Positions 42,795 through 50,195 of a stretch of 64,000 nt of DNA are shown one piece after another. Source of the stretch: Hymenobacter glacieicola. Its GTDB lineage: Bacteria > Bacteroidota > Bacteroidia > Cytophagales > Hymenobacteraceae. Position 1 is the stretch's first letter. The number at the start of each line of letters is the position of its first letter. The position numbers and the translations under genes were made by a program. The notes below the pieces were generated by a model. The model was given only the letters and a program-made list of their open reading frames with translations. It was not told where the DNA came from and did no database searches. The stretch spans positions 46,376-110,375 of the forward strand of contig NZ_BMGS01000012.1 in NCBI RefSeq assembly GCF_014640315.1. Direction: 5' to 3'.

Positions 42795-43490
42795 CTACAA
42801 AATCTGCTTCAACTCGCTCAAGCAGCTGATTTCGTAGGTAGTTTGGGCGAAGTGACGGCGCTTGTCGGGGTTGAAATACACTTGGTCAATGCCGGCATTG
42901 TAGGCGCCCAGCACGTCACATTCCAAGTTGTCGCCAATCATCAGGCTCTCGGCCGGGGTGGCGCCGGTGCGCTCCAGGGCGTGCTGAAAAATGCGGGTAT
43001 CGGGCTTCAGGTGGCCACAGCACTCCGACGTCACGATTTCCTGGAAGTAGTCGGTGAGGCGGGAGGAGTTAAGCTTCACGTACTGAATGTCCTTGAAGCC
43101 GTTGGTAATCAGGTGCAGGACGTAGCCTTTATTCTGGAGGTAGTCCAGGACCTCGTAGGTATAGGGAAACACGGCCGTTTTCTGGGGCAGAATATCAGTA
43201 AACTGGGCCGAAATATTATCGGGCGAATCGGTTTCCTGCAGGCCCAGCTTCACGAACGTGCGCGGAAAGCGGGTAACCCGCAGCTGCTGCTGGGTAATCT
43301 TACCGCCCTGATACAGCCGCCACAAGCCGTGGTTAATGTCGGAGTACACCCGGATAAATTCCTCCACGCTAATGCCGTGCCGGCTCAGCTCGTGCTGTGT
43401 GAACAGGTGACGCAGGGTTTCATCGGCGTTGGCTTCAAAATCCCAGAGCGTGTGGTCCAGGTCAAAGAAAAGGTGGCGGTACGTTTTCAA
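42795..43490 (-). CDS. yjjG: YjjG-family pyrimidine nucleotidase (HAD superfamily)
   Basis: A 231-residue HAD phosphatase with motif I 'FFDLDHTLWDF' (nucleophile and acid Asp), motif II Thr in 'LITNGF', motif III Lys in 'GHLKPDTRIF' and motif IV 'MIGDNLECDVLGAYNAGID'. YjjG dephosphorylates dUMP, dTMP and non-canonical pyrimidine nucleotides, protecting DNA from their incorporation. Last of the ArsR-ferredoxin-YjjG run on this strand, about 80 bases after the ferredoxin gene. Confidence 0.9.
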   Translation of the reverse strand: MKTYRHLFFDLDHTLWDFEANADETLRHLFTQHELSRHGISVEEFIRVYSDINHGLWRLYQGGKITQQQLRVTRFPRTFVKLGLQETDSPDNISAQFTDILPQKTAVFPYTYEVLDYLQNKGYVLHLITNGFKDIQYVKLNSSRLTDYFQEIVTSECCGHLKPDTRIFQHALERTGATPAESLMIGDNLECDVLGAYNAGIDQVYFNPDKRRHFAQTTYEISCLSELKQIL

Positions 43491-43569
43491 TTGAAAACTG
43501 AGGATTAAAAATTAACAATGGGGTAGTACGACTGACGTCCGTCGGGCCGGGCCGGCGGGTACGGGGCCT

Positions 43570-43896
43570 TCAGTCTACTTGCAGCCGCTTGACAACACGG
43601 CCCTCGCCCAGATGTTCCCGCACAATGTCGGCGGCGTCTTTGGGTTTTACGTCGCCGTACACGGTGCCTTCCGGGTGCATAAGCAGGGCCGCCCCGGGGC
43701 CTTTCTTGCAGTGCTTGCACAGGTCGAGGCAGTTGCAGGTTTGCACCCGGACTTTAAGCTTTTCGCCGCCGGTAAGGAGTTTTTTGAGGCCCTGCTTTTT
43801 GAGCTCAATCTTCAGCGCCTTGGCCACATCCTTTCCAATTTCATCTTTCTGAGCAGTACAAACAAACAGGCGAGTAACGGCGGAAGCAGATTTCAT
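43570..43896 (-). CDS. Thioredoxin-like (2Fe-2S) ferredoxin
   Basis: A 108-residue small redox protein. Four cysteines fit a [2Fe-2S] thioredoxin-like ferredoxin: 'LFVCTAQKD' near residue 13, then 'TCNCLDLCKHC'. The C terminus has 'MHPEGTVYGDVKPKDAADIV', a motif of this family. It carries electrons, partner unknown. It lies 43 bases before the ArsR gene's end in the same direction, so co-transcription is likely. Confidence 0.85.
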   Translation of the reverse strand: MKSASAVTRLFVCTAQKDEIGKDVAKALKIELKKQGLKKLLTGGEKLKVRVQTCNCLDLCKHCKKGPGAALLMHPEGTVYGDVKPKDAADIVREHLGEGRVVKRLQVD

Positions 43897-43938
43897 AAAC
43901 TAGCGAAGCGACAGAAAGAGAAAAGCCCACGCCCGCGT

Positions 43939-44337
43939 TTAGCGGGGTTCGGGCGAGCCGGTCCAGCGGCGGTTTTGCAGCTTATACGCGGCCAGTTCGC
44001 GGTTCGACCAGAGCGTTTGGTAAATCTTCTGGTCTTGCACCAGTTGCGGGTCGCGCTCCATGTAGCCCAGCAGTTGGTGCAGAAAATCCTGGGCCTCGTC
44101 CTTGATGAAATAGAATACCCAATTGTCGAGGCGGCGGAAATTCACGAGGCCCGCATTTTTCAGGTACGCTAGTTGCCGGGAGGTTTTCGTCTGGGTGAAA
44201 TCCAGCACCTGTTCCAGGTCGGAGATGCACATTTCCTGGTTGCGCCAGAGCAAATGCAGGATGCGCACCCGGCTCTCATCGCCCAGGGCCTTGAATAGTT
44301 GCTGGCCAAATGCAACGGTAAAGTGTTTGAGGCGCAT
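43939..44337 (-). CDS. ArsR-family transcriptional regulator
   Basis: A 132-residue winged helix-turn-helix protein: 'LFKALGDESRVRILHLLW', recognition helix 'TQTKTSRQLAYLKNAGLV', wing 'RLDNWVFYFIKD'. A single Cys ('MCISDLEQ') sits where metal-sensing ArsR proteins have two, so it may sense something other than arsenic. First gene of a likely unit with ferredoxin and yjjG, and divergent from the gene at 44452 with only 114 bases between. Confidence 0.87.
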   Translation of the reverse strand: MRLKHFTVAFGQQLFKALGDESRVRILHLLWRNQEMCISDLEQVLDFTQTKTSRQLAYLKNAGLVNFRRLDNWVFYFIKDEAQDFLHQLLGYMERDPQLVQDQKIYQTLWSNRELAAYKLQNRRWTGSPEPR

Positions 44338-44425
44338 CTTTAGACAAAAGCAGGGAAGGAGGACCGAACCAAATGGGGCGGGCCCGAATTTAGGCTAAAC
44401 CGGGCAGCGGCCCCTGAAAGTGCCG

Positions 44426-44433
44426 TATCTTTG
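44426..44433 (+). promoter_or_regulatory. -7 element for the carboxypeptidase-like domain protein
   Basis: TATCTTTG on the plus strand, an exact TAnnTTTG match, 18 bases before the ATG at 44452. Confidence 0.7.
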
Positions 44434-44451
44434 TCGTCTGTAATGCCTTGT

Positions 44452-45144
44452 ATGTCTGCTGTGGCTCGAATCCGTATTTCTTTTTTACCCGTCCTGCTCG
44501 GGTTTCTGCTGGTAGTGCTGCTGCTGGCGCCGACCCAAGCGCGGGCTCAGGGCCAGCGCCGGGTGGTGCAGTTTACCGGCATTGTGGCCTCCGGCGACTC
44601 CCTGCTGGGCGTGCCGGGCGCGGCCATCTTTGTGCCCAAAGCGGGCCGGGGTACGGCTTCCAACCCCTACGGCTACTTTTCGCTACCCGTACTGGCCGGC
44701 GACAGTATCGTTATCCGGAGCCTGGGCTACCGCAACCAGTACGTGGTCATCCCGGAAGATTATCAGCGCCAGAGCTACTCCGTGATTGTGCAACTCAAGG
44801 AAGATGCTACCATTCTGCCCGAGGTCCGCATTTTTCCTTACGCCACCGAAAAAGCCTTCAAGGAAGCCTTCCTGGCCATGAAAGCCCCCTCGGAAAGTGA
44901 CCGGACGCCCGCCGACAAGCTAAACGAGCAGGTGATGCGCCGCATGTTTAATACCCTACCGGTAACCAGCATGGGCAACTACCGCCAAACCATGCAAAAC
45001 CAGCAGTACGACCAGCAGCGCCGCATGGGCATGGGCCCCACGCCCGCCACCAACAACCCGCTGCTCAACCCTTTCAGCTGGCTGCAGCTAATCAAGCAGG
45101 TGAAAGACGGCGAGTTCAAGAAGAAAGAAGGGGTAGACTATTAG
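44452..45144 (+). CDS. Exported carboxypeptidase-like regulatory domain protein
   Basis: A 230-residue exported protein (signal 'FLLVVLLLAPTQARAQ'). Residues ~35-130 form a carboxypeptidase-like regulatory (CarboxypepD_reg) beta-sandwich: 'VVQFTGIVASGDSLLGVPGA', 'FVPKAGRGTASNPYGYFSLP', 'DSIVIRSLGYRNQYVVIP'. This domain type often precedes TonB-dependent barrels but here stands alone. The C-terminal part is Met/Gln/Asn-rich and ends in a basic tail. Start ATG 44452 is used; ATG 44443 is possible. Function unknown. Confidence 0.82.
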   Translation: MSAVARIRISFLPVLLGFLLVVLLLAPTQARAQGQRRVVQFTGIVASGDSLLGVPGAAIFVPKAGRGTASNPYGYFSLPVLAGDSIVIRSLGYRNQYVVIPEDYQRQSYSVIVQLKEDATILPEVRIFPYATEKAFKEAFLAMKAPSESDRTPADKLNEQVMRRMFNTLPVTSMGNYRQTMQNQQYDQQRRMGMGPTPATNNPLLNPFSWLQLIKQVKDGEFKKKEGVDY

Positions 45145-45471
45145 GTGAACTAGTGAGTTGGTGAACTAGTGAGTTCTATGCTGGCGAGCCGCGCGACGCC
45201 ATCCGTCCTGACCACCGTGCTACCGCCTGATAAGATGACAAGCCCTTACTTCCGTGGTGGAGGTAGGGGCTTGGTGCGTCTTCAGGCTTTGGGCAAGAGA
45301 AAGGAAAGATGACGTCGCGCGGCTCGCCAGCATAGAACTCACCAGTTCACCATCTCCCTAGTTCACTACTTCACTACCCCACAACCTCAACCGGGGTTTT
45401 GCGGTACAGGATTTTGGCACTGTTGCCTTGGTTTGCGGCGCTGCTTTGGTCGCAATTTCCTGTACTGTTTT
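45145..45471. other. Non-coding gap holding a long foldback repeat
   Basis: The 327 bases contain the inverted repeat at 45161-45351 and further short 'gtgaactagtgag' and 'ctagttcactacttcacta' copies. No -7 element was seen before the NADH dehydrogenase gene. Confidence 0.6.
45161..45351. repeat. 38-base near-perfect inverted repeat with central hairpin
   Basis: Arms 45161-45198 and 45314-45351 match at 37 of 38 positions (tatgctggcgagccgcgcga and flanks). Between them, an imperfect stem at about 45240-45272 (aagccc...gggctt) resembles a terminator. Confidence 0.9.
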
Positions 45472-46854
45472 ATGGATACCAATCTTCCGGTTACCTCCCA
45501 GCCGCGCATTGTTATTATCGGGTGTGGCTTTGCCGGGCTGCGGCTGGCCAAAGACTTGGCCGATTCGCCCGTGCAGGTAGTGGTCATCGACCGTAACAAT
45601 TACCACAACTTCCAGCCCTTACTCTACCAGGTGGCCACCGGCGCCCTGGAGGCTGATAGTATTGCCTATCCCATCCGTAAAATCTTTGCGGGCCAGCAGA
45701 ATTTCTTTTTCCGCATGGCCGATGTGGAGCGGGTGGACACGGGCCGCAATACGGTGGTAACCAACATCGGCGAAATCCGCTACGACCACCTGGTGGTAGC
45801 AACCGGCTCCTTGACCAACTACTTCGGGCTGGACAGCATTGAGCGCAACGCCATGCAGATCAAGAGCATACCCAACGCCCTGAACCTGCGCAGCTACCTG
45901 TTCCAGAACTTTGAGAAGGCCTTGCTGACCGAAGACCCGGCCCAGCGGCAGGCCTTGCTAAACGTGGTGGTGGTAGGCGGCGGCCCGACGGGCGTGGAAA
46001 TTTGCGGCTCCCTGGCCGAAATGCGCAAGGACGTGCTACCTCAGGACTACCCCGAGCTGGACTTGAAGCAGATGGAAATTTACTTGGTTGAATCGGGGGA
46101 GGAAGTGCTGGGGCCCATGTCTAAGGACTCGCAAGTGCAGGCCAAGCAGTACCTGGAGGAAATGGGCATTCACGTGCGCCTGAACATGAAAGCCCAGCGG
46201 TTTGAGAGCGGCAAGCTCTACTATTCCGAAACCGAGTATATCCGCACCGAAAACCTGATTTGGGCAGCCGGCGTGAACGGGGCCGCCGTGGAAGGCCTGC
46301 CGGAAGCCGCCGTAGCCCGCAACAAGCGCATCAACGTGGATACCGTAAACCGGGTGCTGGGCTTTCAGAACGTGTACGCCATTGGCGACGTGGCTAACAT
46401 GGTGACGGAAGAGATGCCCCGCGGCTACCCCATGTTGGCCCCGGTAGCTATTCAGCAGGCCGAGCAGCTGGCCGCTAACTTTAAGCGCCTATTTCAGGGC
46501 GAGGCTCTGAAGCCTTTCAAGTACCTCAACAAAGGCAGCATGGCCATTGTGGGCCGCAACCGTGCCGTGGTGGACCTGCCTGGCAACAAACATTTCGGGG
46601 GCTTCTTCGGGTGGCTAACCTGGCTGTTCGTGCATTTGCTGACGCTGGTAGGCTTCCGCAACAAAGTGGTGACACTGGTCGGGTGGGCCATCAGCTACTT
46701 CAGCTCCGACAAGGCTCTGCGCCTTATCATCCGGCCCTATAAGCGCAACGATTTCAAAGATGACAAGGGCAAAAGCTCGGCCCAACACAATGCCTCCACC
46801 CCGCAATACAACCCCTCGGTGCCCACGCCAACTGCCTCAGTAGTTGGGGGGTAG
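45472..46854 (+). CDS. ndh: Type II NADH dehydrogenase (NDH-2), FAD enzyme
   Basis: A 460-residue flavoprotein that oxidises NADH and reduces quinone without pumping protons. It starts MDTNLPV and shows the FAD-binding 'IVIIGCGFAGLRLAKDLA', NADH-binding 'VVVVGGGPTGVEICGSLAEM' and late FAD motif 'NVYAIGDVANM'. The C-terminal ~110 residues have hydrophobic helices ('WLTWLFVHLLTLVGFRNKVV') for membrane attachment, and an Asn/Thr/Pro-rich tail. The frame is open further upstream but the ATG at 45472 gives the family N terminus. It provides a second NADH route next to complex I. Confidence 0.9.
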   Translation: MDTNLPVTSQPRIVIIGCGFAGLRLAKDLADSPVQVVVIDRNNYHNFQPLLYQVATGALEADSIAYPIRKIFAGQQNFFFRMADVERVDTGRNTVVTNIGEIRYDHLVVATGSLTNYFGLDSIERNAMQIKSIPNALNLRSYLFQNFEKALLTEDPAQRQALLNVVVVGGGPTGVEICGSLAEMRKDVLPQDYPELDLKQMEIYLVESGEEVLGPMSKDSQVQAKQYLEEMGIHVRLNMKAQRFESGKLYYSETEYIRTENLIWAAGVNGAAVEGLPEAAVARNKRINVDTVNRVLGFQNVYAIGDVANMVTEEMPRGYPMLAPVAIQQAEQLAANFKRLFQGEALKPFKYLNKGSMAIVGRNRAVVDLPGNKHFGGFFGWLTWLFVHLLTLVGFRNKVVTLVGWAISYFSSDKALRLIIRPYKRNDFKDDKGKSSAQHNASTPQYNPSVPTPTASVVGG

Positions 46855-46940
46855 TACCAGGACTGAGTTGCGCAGTTCTAGCTCGTGGAAACTGGTTGGG
46901 ACAGTTGAAAATCAGCCGTTGGGCTTCCAGATGTCGTAAG

Positions 46941-46970
46941 TGCCCCACCCAGAAAGGGTGGGGCATTTTT
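46941..46970 (+). terminator. Terminator after ndh
   Basis: A perfect 10-base GC-rich stem (46941-46950 with 46956-46965) followed by five T. Confidence 0.9.
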
Positions 46971-47087
46971 GTGGGTCATTCCGCCCAAAGGTGCCAAGGG
47001 AGTGGTATCTTCAGGAAATAGCCCGGCGCAACCTGCCCGGCAGCGGGCTGTCCTTGTTCCCATTCTTCTTTTCCTTCTTCTGCCTTC

Positions 47088-49127
47088 ATGAAAAAGCTGA
47101 TACTCCTGCTGGGCGTGCTGGCCCCCGCCGCACTGCTGGCGCAAACGGCCCCGCACCCGCTCACGGCCCGCGACCTGCAGCAGCTGCGCGACGTGCGGGA
47201 CGCCCACTTCTCGCCCGATGGGCAGTGGGTTACCTACGTGGTCAGCCAGGCCGATACCGCCGCCGATAAAAACAACGCCGACGTGTGGATGGCCCGCTAC
47301 GACGGCACCCGCAACCTACGCGTAACCACCAGCCCCGACAACGAAACCAGCCCCCGCTTCTCGCCCGACGGCACCTATCTGAGCTTTTTGTCGAGCCGCG
47401 GTGAGGGCGAAGAAGGCCACGCCCAGCTCTGGCTGCTGAACCGCAACGGGGGCGAGGCCGAGAAAGTCACCAAGCTCAAAGGCAGCGTTTCCGACTACAT
47501 GTGGGCTCCGGATGGCAAGCGCCTGGCCCTCATCATCCGCGACGCCGACCCGGACTCGCTCACGCAGGTGCAGCGCGCGAAAAAGAAAACGCCGCCGGTT
47601 ATTGTCATTGATAGGTTTCAGTTCAAGCAGGACGTAGATGGCTACCTTAACAAGCAGCGCCAGCACCTCTACGTCTTCGATGTAGCCACGCGCAAGCTGG
47701 CCCGCCTCACCTCCGGCCGCTACGACGAATACGCCCCCGCCTGGAGCCCCGACAGCCGGCAGCTGGTATTCGTGAGCAAGCGCGGCGAAGACCCCGACCG
47801 CCACGACAACTTCGACCTCTACGCCATTGACGCCACGCCGGGGGCCCAGCCGCGCCAGCTCACCACCACCGACGTGGCCGACAGCGCCCCTGGCGGCTGG
47901 AGCGGCCGCCCGGCCTGGAGCCCCGATGGCAAGCAGATTGCCTTCGTGGAAGGTGCCCCCAAGGAGCAGCTCGTGTACGGCCTGCACCAGCTGGCCGTCA
48001 TTCCGGCCACCGGCGGCACGCCCAAGCTGCTCACCCAAGGTCTCGACCGGAACACCCTGAAGCCCCAGTGGTCCAAGGATGGCAAGAGCCTGTATTTCCT
48101 GCTTGAAGACGACCGCGCCCAGGTGCTGGCCCGCGTGCCGGCCGCCGGCGGCAAGGTAGAGCGGGTGCTGGACGGACAGCGCGAAATCACGGAGTTTGAG
48201 CTGGGTCCGAAGGGGCAGGTAGTGGTAGTAAACAGCGAGCCGCTATTGCCCGACGAGGTGTTTGCCTTCGAGAAGAAAAGCCTGCGCCCGCTCTCCAAGC
48301 AGAATGACGCCTGGTTGAAAACCGTGCAGCTCGGGGCCGTGGAGCCCATTCAGGCGAAAAGCAAGGACGGCACCTTAGTCAGTGGCTTTCTGGTGAAGCC
48401 GGTGGGCTACCAAGCGGGCCAGAAGTACCCCACGGTGCTCCGGATTCATGGCGGGCCGGTCTCGCAGTTTGCTTACAGCTTCGCGCCGGAGTGGCAGGTG
48501 CTGGCGGCCCGCGGCTACGCGGTGGTAGCCAGCAACCCGCGCGGTAGCTCGGGCCGGGGCCTGGAGTACTGCCGCGCCATCTACGCCGACTGGGGCAACA
48601 AAGACTCCGATGATGCCCTGGCCGTGGTAGACTACGCTGTGCAGCAAGGCCTCGCCGACCCCGCGCGCCTGGGCGTGGGCGGCTGGAGCTACGGCGGCAT
48701 CCTCACCGACCACCTCATTGCCCGCGACAAGCGTTTCAAGGCCGCTACCAGCGGGGCCGGCATTGCCAACGTGCTGGCCGGCTACGGCACCGACCAGTAC
48801 ATCCGCGACTACGAAACCGAACTGGGTACGCCCTGGGACCATACCGACGTGTGGATGCGCATTTCCTACCCCTTCTTCCACGCCGGCCAAATCAACACGC
48901 CCACGCTGTTTCTCTGCGGCGAGAAGGACTTTAACGTGCCCCTGCTCAACACCGAGCAAATGTACCAGGCCCTGCAAAGTCGGAAAGTCCCCACCCAGCT
49001 CATCATTTACCCCGGCCAGTTCCACGGCATCAGCAAGCCCAGCTACGTGAAGGACCGCTACGAGCGGTACCTGGCCTGGTACGACAAATACCTGAAAACC
49101 GGCGCAGCTACCGCTGGCGGTCAGTAG
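47088..49127 (+). CDS. S9-family prolyl oligopeptidase-type peptidase, exported
   Basis: A 679-residue protein with a signal peptide (ending 'AALLAQT'). Residues ~35-400 form a beta-propeller of WD40/TolB-like 'SPDG' repeats ('PRFSPDGTYLSFLSS', 'AWSPDSRQLVFVSK'). The C-terminal hydrolase has catalytic Ser534 in 'GGWSYGGI', Asp614 in 'EKDFNVP' and His646 in 'QFHGIS'. It removes short peptides, often after proline or alanine, in the periplasm. No sorting domain. It ends at a strong terminator. Confidence 0.92.
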   Translation: MKKLILLLGVLAPAALLAQTAPHPLTARDLQQLRDVRDAHFSPDGQWVTYVVSQADTAADKNNADVWMARYDGTRNLRVTTSPDNETSPRFSPDGTYLSFLSSRGEGEEGHAQLWLLNRNGGEAEKVTKLKGSVSDYMWAPDGKRLALIIRDADPDSLTQVQRAKKKTPPVIVIDRFQFKQDVDGYLNKQRQHLYVFDVATRKLARLTSGRYDEYAPAWSPDSRQLVFVSKRGEDPDRHDNFDLYAIDATPGAQPRQLTTTDVADSAPGGWSGRPAWSPDGKQIAFVEGAPKEQLVYGLHQLAVIPATGGTPKLLTQGLDRNTLKPQWSKDGKSLYFLLEDDRAQVLARVPAAGGKVERVLDGQREITEFELGPKGQVVVVNSEPLLPDEVFAFEKKSLRPLSKQNDAWLKTVQLGAVEPIQAKSKDGTLVSGFLVKPVGYQAGQKYPTVLRIHGGPVSQFAYSFAPEWQVLAARGYAVVASNPRGSSGRGLEYCRAIYADWGNKDSDDALAVVDYAVQQGLADPARLGVGGWSYGGILTDHLIARDKRFKAATSGAGIANVLAGYGTDQYIRDYETELGTPWDHTDVWMRISYPFFHAGQINTPTLFLCGEKDFNVPLLNTEQMYQALQSRKVPTQLIIYPGQFHGISKPSYVKDRYERYLAWYDKYLKTGAATAGGQ

Positions 49128-49140
49128 GGGCTCTTAGGAT

Positions 49141-49184
49141 CAGCAAAAAAGCCCGTGGCACATACGTCACGGGCTTTTTTGCTG
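49141..49184. terminator. Bidirectional terminator after the S9 peptidase
   Basis: A perfect 17-base inverted repeat (49141-49157 with 49168-49184), A-rich and T-rich ends. It also ends the convergent lipoprotein gene at 49194. Confidence 0.92.
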
Positions 49185-49193
49185 GTTGCCAAT

Positions 49194-49574
49194 CTATTTG
49201 CTGCAACGCGGGGACTCTACTACCATCTGGGGTACGTCGAACCCTTGGTAGATGGCCAGACAGGGGCGCGGAGTGGCTTCCTGAGCCGTGGGATTGCGCA
49301 ACGCCACGGTAATCTTCCGGCCCGGGTCGGCCCCGGCCGGCAACTCAGCGTACGTGCCAATTACGTGCGTACGTAAGGTGTCGCGGTACATGATGGAGTT
49401 GCCGAAGTTTACATTCTCATCCAGCTGCAGCAGCATGCCGTTGCAACTGAGCCCGAGCACACGCACTGAAACGCAGCTCAGATCAGGCTTCTGCGCCTCT
49501 TCATCAATCTGGCAGCTAACCAGCAGGCCCAGCAGGAACAGGCTACCTAAGGTTATGGAGAGTAACGAACGCAT
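49194..49574 (-). CDS. Small lipoprotein of unknown function
   Basis: A 126-residue protein with a lipobox 'GLLVSC' after a hydrophobic signal. The mature part has four more cysteines ('LSCVSVRVLGLSCNGMLLQL', 'RPCLAIYQG', 'ESPRCSK'), likely in disulfides, and a beta-rich pattern. I do not recognise the family. Two adjacent ATGs at 49577 and 49574 are possible. A separate 69-base gap lies upstream to the PH-domain gene. Confidence 0.6.
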   Translation of the reverse strand: MRSLLSITLGSLFLLGLLVSCQIDEEAQKPDLSCVSVRVLGLSCNGMLLQLDENVNFGNSIMYRDTLRTHVIGTYAELPAGADPGRKITVALRNPTAQEATPRPCLAIYQGFDVPQMVVESPRCSK

Positions 49575-49646
49575 CATAAGGGTAGGAGGTGGAAGTCTCT
49601 ACCAAGAGCTGCGTACCGGCCAGATAGTTGCACGCAACGCCACTAT

Positions 49647-50021
49647 CTATAAGGCAAACTCGCTCAGGGCGCGGTACACGTCGAGGATGTTTTTGTCGTT
49701 GCGGAAAGTTTTGCTGATGGGCTCCGTCTGGCCGCGGACCCAGATTTTGATTTCCGCATCCAGATCGAAGTGGCCGGTGGTTTCCATGCTGAACCGCTCG
49801 ATGCTGCGGTAGGGAATGCTCAGGTACTCGCGCTTCTTGCCCGTCACGCCCTGCTTGTCCACCAGAATCAGGCGCTTACTGGTGAACACCAGCAGGTCGC
49901 GGATGACGGCGTAAGCCGCGCGCACGGTTTCGCCGGGAGCCAGCAGCTGCTGCAGCTCCAGCTGAATTTCCTGGGCGTCGGTTTCGGCGGCGTTGCCGAG
50001 GATGGCATCGAGAAGTCCCAT
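49647..50021 (-). CDS. Bacterial PH-domain protein (YvbH/bPH_3-like)
   Basis: A 124-residue cytoplasmic protein consisting of a bacterial pleckstrin-homology domain: 'LLAPGETVRAAYAVIRDLLV', 'FTSKRLILVDKQGVTGKKRE', 'LSIPYRSIERFSMETTG' and 'HFDLDAEIKIWV'. It is preceded by a short helix. The role of the family is unknown. It lies after a terminator (50066-50100) that belongs to the M1 peptidase upstream. Confidence 0.85.
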   Translation of the reverse strand: MGLLDAILGNAAETDAQEIQLELQQLLAPGETVRAAYAVIRDLLVFTSKRLILVDKQGVTGKKREYLSIPYRSIERFSMETTGHFDLDAEIKIWVRGQTEPISKTFRNDKNILDVYRALSEFAL

Positions 50022-50065
50022 AGTGTGGTAGAGGATAAGGTGGAAAGGATAGGGGAATCTAAAAG

Positions 50066-50100
50066 AAAAGCGTCGGACTACAGAGTAATCCGACGCTTTC
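50066..50100 (-). terminator. Terminator of the M1 peptidase gene
   Basis: A near-perfect 11-12-base stem (50066-50077 with 50089-50100), with T residues after the hairpin on the minus strand. Confidence 0.8.
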
Positions 50101-50126
50101 TAAGCGAAGAGCCGCTGTTATTTCAA

Positions 50127-50183
50127 GCGAGATGAGGAATCTGGGGTAGCTGTCAGGAGTCTATTCCAGATTCCTTGCTCTGC
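50127..50183. repeat. Imperfect inverted repeat
   Basis: 50127-50144 (gcgagatgaggaatctgg) pairs with 50166-50183 (ccagattccttgctctgc). It lies in the leader of the terminator that follows the M1 gene. Confidence 0.6.
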
Positions 50184-50195
50184 GAGGAATGACGG

